From: Reticulitermes speratus
Taxonomy: Eukaryota; Arthropoda; Insecta; Blattodea; Rhinotermitidae
Direction of reading: 5' to 3'
Assembly: GCA_021186555.1 (NCBI GenBank)
Contig: JAJKFL010000013.1
Location: 14,935,243 to 14,999,242, forward strand
Length of the DNA stretch: 64,000 bases
Each line of letters opens with the position of its first letter. The first letter of the stretch is position 1. The translations under genes and the position numbers were made by a program. Shown piece after piece: positions 59,930 to 64,000 of this stretch. Under the pieces are notes generated by a model. The model had not been told where the DNA came from, made no database searches, and was given only the letters and a program-made list of their open reading frames with translations.

Positions 59930-60290
59930 AATAGCAGTCCTCAGTCTAAAACAGCTGTTTTCTTTATTAACACAGCTACATGTTTCGGCTAATCACAAGC
60001 CATCTTCAAGGTGTAAGTAATTTAAAAAGGTAATATATACATGTGTGATTAAGTACAATACCCGTGTGAAACCCCTTAGCTCACCATTTTACATAGCGCA
60101 TATAATATTATGTACGAAGATGAAATCATACTTGGTTTTATCTGATGTTCTGCTTAATCATACACGTTGTGTATTACCTATTAAAGTTACTTTACAGCCT
60201 TAATGTGACTTGTGTTTAGTCGAAACATGTGGCTGTGTTGATAAACAAAATATTTGTGTTCTACTGAAAACGGTTACTGCTCTTGCGGTA
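59930..60290. repeat. Foldback element FB5
   Basis: The left arm (about 59930-60055) and reverse complement of the right arm (about 60150-60290) align through AGCAGT, ATTAACACAGC/ATCAACACAGC and ACATGTTTCGGCT/ACATGTTTCGACT. Hammerhead-like cores lie at 59978-60010 (minus) and 60199-60231 (plus), here with a degraded CTGATGA half. Confidence 0.75.
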
Positions 60291-61095
60291 CACATATGAC
60301 CCCTTTGAAGAAACACAAATAATTATCTTAAAGAGACAAATCCAGCGGCTGATGGCAGCACTGCCTTTCTTTATCCATTATGTTTGCTTTACAGTAGAAC
60401 TATTTCCCCGCAGCAGCTTAGTCATTACTTACGACGCACTTAGCTCAGTCGGCTCGTGTGTGTAACGTGAAGGGAAACACGCATGCCGATATTTCGCGGT
60501 AAATAAATTTCTGCCTAACCGTTATTTTTAACACCTTCCAGTGTAGTAGAAGGACACAGGCAATGAAAAATAATCTCCGAAAATTTCATTCACGTATCTG
60601 GATAAAGCATGTAATATGGGGTCAGAATAAATTGGAAAAATGTGAGGTCTTTTTAGCGTCTTTGAATGTTGCGTTCTTATGCTGTTACTGTTTTCGTTAG
60701 AGCTAGCATTTTCTTATAGAGCAAATTCTTTCCTCGTGTATCTGTACCAAATCCAAAATTAGTAAAGGATCGTGGGATTCTTGATAGGAAGGGACGTACC
60801 CTCATGTTCCTTTTATTTTTTTGGTGATTAATTGGTTTTGTAATTTTAAAAGCTATTTTTTGTTTGTTCTGATATTGTGGTGAATCCAGAAAATACGCCA
60901 CTTATAAAACAGTTGCCTGTTCATAATCATGAAATTGTTCCTAGCGACCTGACTGAGAGTGTAATACTGCATTAAATAGAGCGCATGTCAGAAGGACGCG
61001 TAGGAGTGTGAGAAATTTTATTTCAGAATAAGTATTTTAATAGATTACTTTAAGTGACCATGCTATGGAGATAAATACGATCTACTCTTATAGTT
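60291..61095. other. Intergenic, no gene seen
   Basis: Short open frames only. Confidence 0.45.
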
Positions 61096-61402
61096 AGGGT
61101 TACGCAGTTGGGTGAGGCACTACGCTACAAGCCGGAAGGTCTCGGGTTCGATTCCCAATGGCGTCAATGGGATTTTTCATTGACTTAATCCTTCCTGCTG
61201 TAATATGGCCTTGGGGTAGACGTAGCCTCTAACAGAAATGAATATCAGAGATATCCCCTGAGGGGTAAAGGCGACCGGTGTTTAGGGCTGACAATCTTAC
61301 CGCCTTCATGTGCTGTTTGTCTATAAATAATGGAAGCCTCAAACTCCTGGAGCCCTAAGGGCCTCTCCAGGCCTGTATAAAGACATCTTTACCTTTCACT
61401 CA
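61096..61402 (+). repeat. tRNA-derived SINE, family 3
   Basis: The head has GTTACGCAGTTGGGTGAGGC (A-box-like) and GGTTCGATTCCC (B-box, 61145-61156), followed by a long body with GCCTTGGGGTAGACG, CCTGAGGGGTAAAGGCGACC and CTCCAGGCCTGTATAAAGAC. The order and spacing of the boxes are tRNA-like, while the body is unrelated to the tRNA-Leu-like SINE, so this is a separate family. Confidence 0.7.
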
Positions 61403-64000
61403 TAATTAAAGATGGAAACATCAGTTTTTTCGTGTAGTCCTAGTTTGCCTGGATCAGTCTCTTATAAATATCGAATATCTTTACTGTTAAAAGAATTACA
61501 CAAGTATTGAATAATAATATTGATGAGTTCATACATAAAAATAAGTAAATATTAATTTTATGGTGCCAAATTGGTAGGAAGTTGCGAATCTCCAAAGAAA
61601 GGAATCTGCATATAAATTTATCACTTTGTAAATGGTAACACACGCACTGTGATGAAAATTGTAACGTCGCTGATGTGAATATACAGTGGCAACACGTGTA
61701 TTAAAGTAGCTTCTGAATTAGGAGATTTGTCATTGTGGCGGTACTTACTTTTGTAGTTTGAGTGAAAACGTGTTTTGATTTGGATCTTACTAGATGGATT
61801 GCTCTGGGATGTGGATTTTAAACATCTCCAAAAATCTTAAAATAGATTTCTGTTTTGTGAATGTCTGGAGTGCAGGCCCGCTAACATCAAGCCAGTCTGG
61901 GGAGGGCATTTTAATATGCTTCATGAAAACTCATAATGCTTTACATACGAATATAAACGATGTGCTAGAAATGTTACTTTCAGTACCGTAATGGCCTGTT
62001 GCTATTCCACCATTACACCACTGAAGTTCACATCTTAGTACCCAAAAGTTTCTCTGACGTCAGTGATTTTGTAAAACGAGTTTTTGTGTTATGTTGTTGT
62101 TATTTTCTCAACACTTACAAATTGGTGCTGTTTTAATATTTGTTTGTAAATTTTGCTCAATATTACTACTAACCAACAGTTTGCGACGCTTTTGTTGGTC
62201 AATTATCACAAAATGTACTGTTTGTTTATTGTGGTAATTTGTAGGAAGGTGACGTTAAATACAGTACAATATTGTTTCTATAAACCTGTGCTTGTTCTAA
62301 CAAATTACTCGCCCACTAAAACATTTTAACATGCTGAATAATTTTTAGTGTACATCTCTTTATTGTCTGCCGTGTTTGCACATGACCTTGGTTCACATGC
62401 GTCATTTTCCTGCTGTTTACACAATACGTATTAACGATATTATGAGGTTAAGAGAAAGAACAGAATAGGCAATATATGTACAACGTATAATTGTGTCGCG
62501 TTTGCCTGAAGTTTATACCTCCTCGGCTATTCTAAAAGCCTGATACCATCTTTACGTGTGACAACCCGTTGTGTGTCAGTGTTTCGACCTAAATTAGGTC
62601 ATCTTCAGGCTCTTAACCAAAGTTATAAAACATAATGTCTTCCTCATAATGTTTTTAGTTATACAAACTTTGAGTTTATAAGTCATCGTGAAGTGAAATA
62701 ACGAACAATTTGCGCCAGTCCGGTTCATACAGAGCATTATTAAATAAATTTTGAACCATCTTGCAATTCGTAGTGGAATCTTTGTCCACACCTACTGCTG
62801 TGAACGTCACATGAACAGAGGGTACAAACAAGCGATATGACAGGGTTTTGAATGCCCATAAACAAAGCTTGTCTACAAAATGTTACTTAAGTATTTATTA
62901 AAAGCGTAATATTTCACAAACCTGCGATTTGCTCATATAGAATGCCCGCAGCGCAAATAATTACGAGCACATACACGAAGAGGACCGAAATCGTGGGTTC
63001 TCGTCATGGTCGCCATTGCACAATCATAGCCAAGGATGGAGAATTTGGTGTTCATTACTTCTGTCCATAAGGCTTAAAGATGAATATTGCGTGTAACGTG
63101 CACAATCTATGTGAGCATTCTGCAGCAATCCTTGCCAATTATTTCCATGACAGAGCTGTATAAAGGAACACGATAAGTGATGACATGTATCCTTCTTCTG
63201 GAGTTATTAGTCATTCGGCTGACTACCAGATTTCGTGTTGTAAAGTCCAGTGGTTGATCATTGCCGTTGCTAAAATTCTACAACTTCCTCAGCTTGATAA
63301 ACTTTATTTACATCACCAAAATCATTACTACAAATACGATTTTAACTTTACCTCAAGATCTGAAATGTGGTTTCTTCTTTGAGGTTTCCTAATCAAAATT
63401 ATCATGCATTTATTTTTCCATTGCGTGCTATGCACTATAAAATTAGGTATGCGGGCCTCAGAAATATTCTGCGTAGAGGAATTCTGAATGTACATAAACC
63501 CAATCTGTTCTTACCCTAAAGCAAATATAAATCCCCAGACAGTCCTTTTACTGAATGTCCATGGCTTCATTCAAATATATAGGCCTACCCGCTTAAATTT
63601 TTTTTTTCTGATTTTCTTTTAAATATTTCACATTTATTTCTGCAGTGAAGTCTTATGTGCAAGGCAGACTAATATTGAACTGTGAGGCTAATATTGTGGT
63701 GGTTCTGTGAGGATGAAGCTGGTTAAAAACGTTACTTTTGGTTATGATCGTAGTCACAGTTCATTAATAATACTAAGGTTTTCATGGTGGTACTGCTGCC
63801 TACTTTAGGTATACAAATTGATATAAAATCTATTCTGTTGTGCCCTCGGTAGATCTGATCTCAAACATAAACTCATTTATGCCAGCCCCAAGAACAGAGC
63901 TTTTAATTTGTTAATATTCTGTCCAGTAATACCAATTCGTGGTTTTCAACTATCATCAAATGGATAGTCGGTTGCTTTTCCGTTGTTTACGTTGGTTGAC
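61403..64000. other. Intergenic, with a solo hammerhead-like motif
   Basis: No gene recognised. A foldback-type core motif lies at 62577-62610 (minus strand) with no visible partner arm. The remainder is AT-rich. Confidence 0.45.
62577..62610 (-). ncRNA. Solo hammerhead-ribozyme-like core
   Basis: The minus strand reads CCTGAAGA, then TGACCTAATTTAGGTC (a perfect 6-bp stem GACCTA/TAGGTC with a short loop, or 5 bp plus loop), then GAAAC. This matches the CUGAUGA-stem II-GAAA order except for A in place of U in CUGAUGA, which would be expected to reduce or abolish cleavage. Confidence 0.4.

Overview
The window looks like AT-rich nuclear DNA from a large, repeat-dense arthropod genome, most likely an insect. 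The evidence is spliced genes with long introns, tRNA-derived SINEs, Tc1/mariner-type and hAT-type DNA elements, foldback elements and minisatellites. I cannot name the species. Except for one gene, the open frames are short and lack codon structure or recognisable domains.

The one convincing host gene is a CD36/SCARB (scavenger receptor class B) family gene on the + strand. I assembled ten coding exons between 26292 and 58941. All have GT-AG borders and consistent codon phases, and together they encode 512 residues: N-terminal cytoplasmic tail, TM1, glycosylated ectodomain, TM2 and a short C-terminal tail. Exons 2-10 (49295-58941) rest on clear family similarity. Exon 1 (26292-26391) is 22.9 kb upstream and is assigned because it supplies an ATG, a basic juxtamembrane stretch and exactly the phase-1 donor that exon 2 needs. 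A candidate polyadenylation signal lies at 59370.

Layout: 1-26 kb is intergenic, with a tRNA-like SINE (2.45 kb), foldback elements (2.0 and 5.0 kb), a 45-bp minisatellite (5.9-6.55 kb), a 55-bp minisatellite (11.2 kb), a complete hAT-type MITE with its 8-bp target duplication (15.8 kb), a Helitron-like ORF fragment (20 kb), an internally deleted mariner-type element (23.6 kb) and four + strand tRNA-Leu-like SINEs. From 26.4 to 49.3 kb is intron 1 of the receptor gene, which holds antisense SINEs, two foldback elements and a 50-bp minisatellite. From 49.3 to 59.4 kb are exons 2-10. From 59.4 to 64 kb is intergenic, with another foldback element and a different tRNA-like SINE.

The most interesting signals are: hammerhead-ribozyme-like cores in both arms of three foldback elements, with covarying stem bases; a degenerate ~65-bp tandem array in intron 3 whose unit carries a 3' splice-site-like sequence and whose last unit is the real acceptor; a 56-bp tandem duplication that duplicates the exon 5 donor site; the paired loss of two otherwise conserved ectodomain cysteines; and a perfect 40-bp palindrome in intron 4.
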